A stretch of DNA of 64,000 nt from Paracoccaceae bacterium (GTDB taxonomy: Bacteria > Pseudomonadota > Alphaproteobacteria > Rhodobacterales > Rhodobacteraceae). Under the pieces are notes generated by a model. It was given only the letters and a program-made list of their open reading frames with translations, ran no database searches and was not told the origin of the DNA. Location: assembly GCA_020425085.1 (NCBI GenBank), contig JAGQRW010000001.1, positions 62,001 to 126,000 on the forward strand. The letters are read 5' to 3'. This document shows, piece by piece, positions 63,665 to 64,000 of the stretch; within the stretch, counting starts at the first letter, position 1, and the number at the start of each line of letters is the position of its first letter. The translations under genes and the position numbers were made by a program.

Positions 63665-64000
63665 TTATGCCACCAGCGCATGGAATTCGCGGATCACCCT
63701 TTCATAGGTGTCGCGTTTGAACGGCACGATCCGACCAAGCAGTTCTTCGGGCGGCAGCCAACACCAGCGGTTGAATTCCGGGTGTTGGGTCTGGATGTTG
63801 ATCAGCCCATCATCCCCGATAAACCGCATCAGGAACCAGCGCTGTTTTTGCCCGCGATAGCGGCCTTTCCACAGCTTCGGCACCAGATAGTGCGGCAGAT
63901 CATAGGGGATCCAGTCGCTGGTTTCCGCAAGAATTTCAACCGCATACGACGGGATTCCGGTTTCTTCCTCCAACTCGCGCAGCGCAGCATGGCGAGGTTC
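63665..64000 (-). CDS. rppH: RNA pyrophosphohydrolase RppH (Nudix), 5' end outside the window
   Basis: 112 residues visible, missing the N-terminus. The Nudix box remains as [12 protein letters not shown] at the window edge, followed by [20 protein letters not shown] and [14 protein letters not shown], which mark the RppH/ApaH-type subgroup. It removes pyrophosphate from 5' ends of mRNA to start decay. The normal length is about 160 residues, so roughly 50 are lost beyond base 64000. Confidence 0.9.
   Translation of the reverse strand, partial: EPRHAALRELEEETGIPSYAVEILAETSDWIPYDLPHYLVPKLWKGRYRGQKQRWFLMRFIGDDGLINIQTQHPEFNRWCWLPPEELLGRIVPFKRDTYERVIREFHALVA

Noticed and set aside
1..64000. CRISPR array, prophage, integrative element or IS
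   Set aside because: No regularly spaced direct repeats, cas genes, integrase, transposase or phage structural gene are visible; base composition and codon use look even throughout.
1..64000. tRNA or rRNA genes
   Set aside because: No T-loop GTTCRANYC with matching acceptor stem was recognised in the spacers. Spacers are mostly too short. A tRNAscan run would settle it.

Overview
The window is a 64 kb piece of chromosome from an alphaproteobacterium, almost certainly order Rhodobacterales (Rhodobacteraceae, roseobacter-like). The evidence is a Rhodobacter-type porin, two proteins ending in the VPLPA-CTERM sorting tail typical of this order, a DUF3576-leuS-lptE-holA block, CbtB/CbtA under a cobalamin riboswitch, and a non-pyrrolysine MttB-family methyltransferase. 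Gene density is high and many genes overlap by ATGA or TGATG, so there are many short operons. I see no tRNA, rRNA, IS element, prophage or CRISPR array.

Layout. 0-12.7 kb: end of an XRE regulator, yaaA, recQ, an MFS exporter, rsmD with a flavoprotein reductase, a peroxiredoxin, then a long minus-strand run (type I secretion ATPase and adaptor, RidA, glycerophosphodiesterase, DUF482 acyltransferase, pterin dehydratase). 12.8-16.4 kb: mlaA-mlaC and a class A penicillin-binding protein. 16.7-21.1 kb: ammonium transporter, then the zinc locus zur-znuC-znuB divergent from znuA across a palindromic Zur-type operator. 21.2-27.0 kb: partial phenylacetate catabolism, paaZ divergent from paaI-pcaF-paaK-tetR. 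27.1-31.0 kb: serB divergent from serC-serA, the whole phosphorylated serine pathway. 31.0-36.8 kb: lytic transglycosylase, a VPLPA-CTERM protein and smc. 37.1-44.3 kb: cobalamin riboswitch with cbtB-cbtA-cobW-GNAT-cobN-cobO. 44.3-52.3 kb: Trm112, LON-domain protein, thioredoxin/TPR, xthA, a second VPLPA-CTERM protein, an OmpR-type regulator, ribA-LD-transpeptidase, yggS and a porin. 52.5-60.0 kb: DUF3576 lipoprotein, leuS, lptE, holA, GST, an Ldh-family dehydrogenase and a BaiN-like flavoprotein. 60.2-64 kb: MttB-family methyltransferase, two tiny Lys-rich peptides, a SAM methyltransferase and the end of rppH.

The clearest functional units are zinc import, B12 (cobalt uptake, chelation, adenosylation), serine synthesis and the lower phenylacetate pathway. 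The cell-envelope theme is strong: MlaA/MlaC, PBP1A, MltB-like transglycosylase, LD-transpeptidase, LptE and porin.

The most unexplained signal is non-coding. A short palindromic element with core AAATACTCSCGCCGKAGGC, or a diverged relative of it, recurs at five places just 3' of stop codons. Two of these sit inside a 105-bp repeat that is 102/105 identical between copies 41 kb apart. Other non-coding points of note are an inverted repeat that would hide the ribosome binding site of the lytic transglycosylase, a three-hairpin transcript candidate downstream of the OmpR-type regulator, and two tiny Lys-rich ORFs after the mttB-like gene. I did not find a clearly new multi-gene system; the findings below are leads of modest size.
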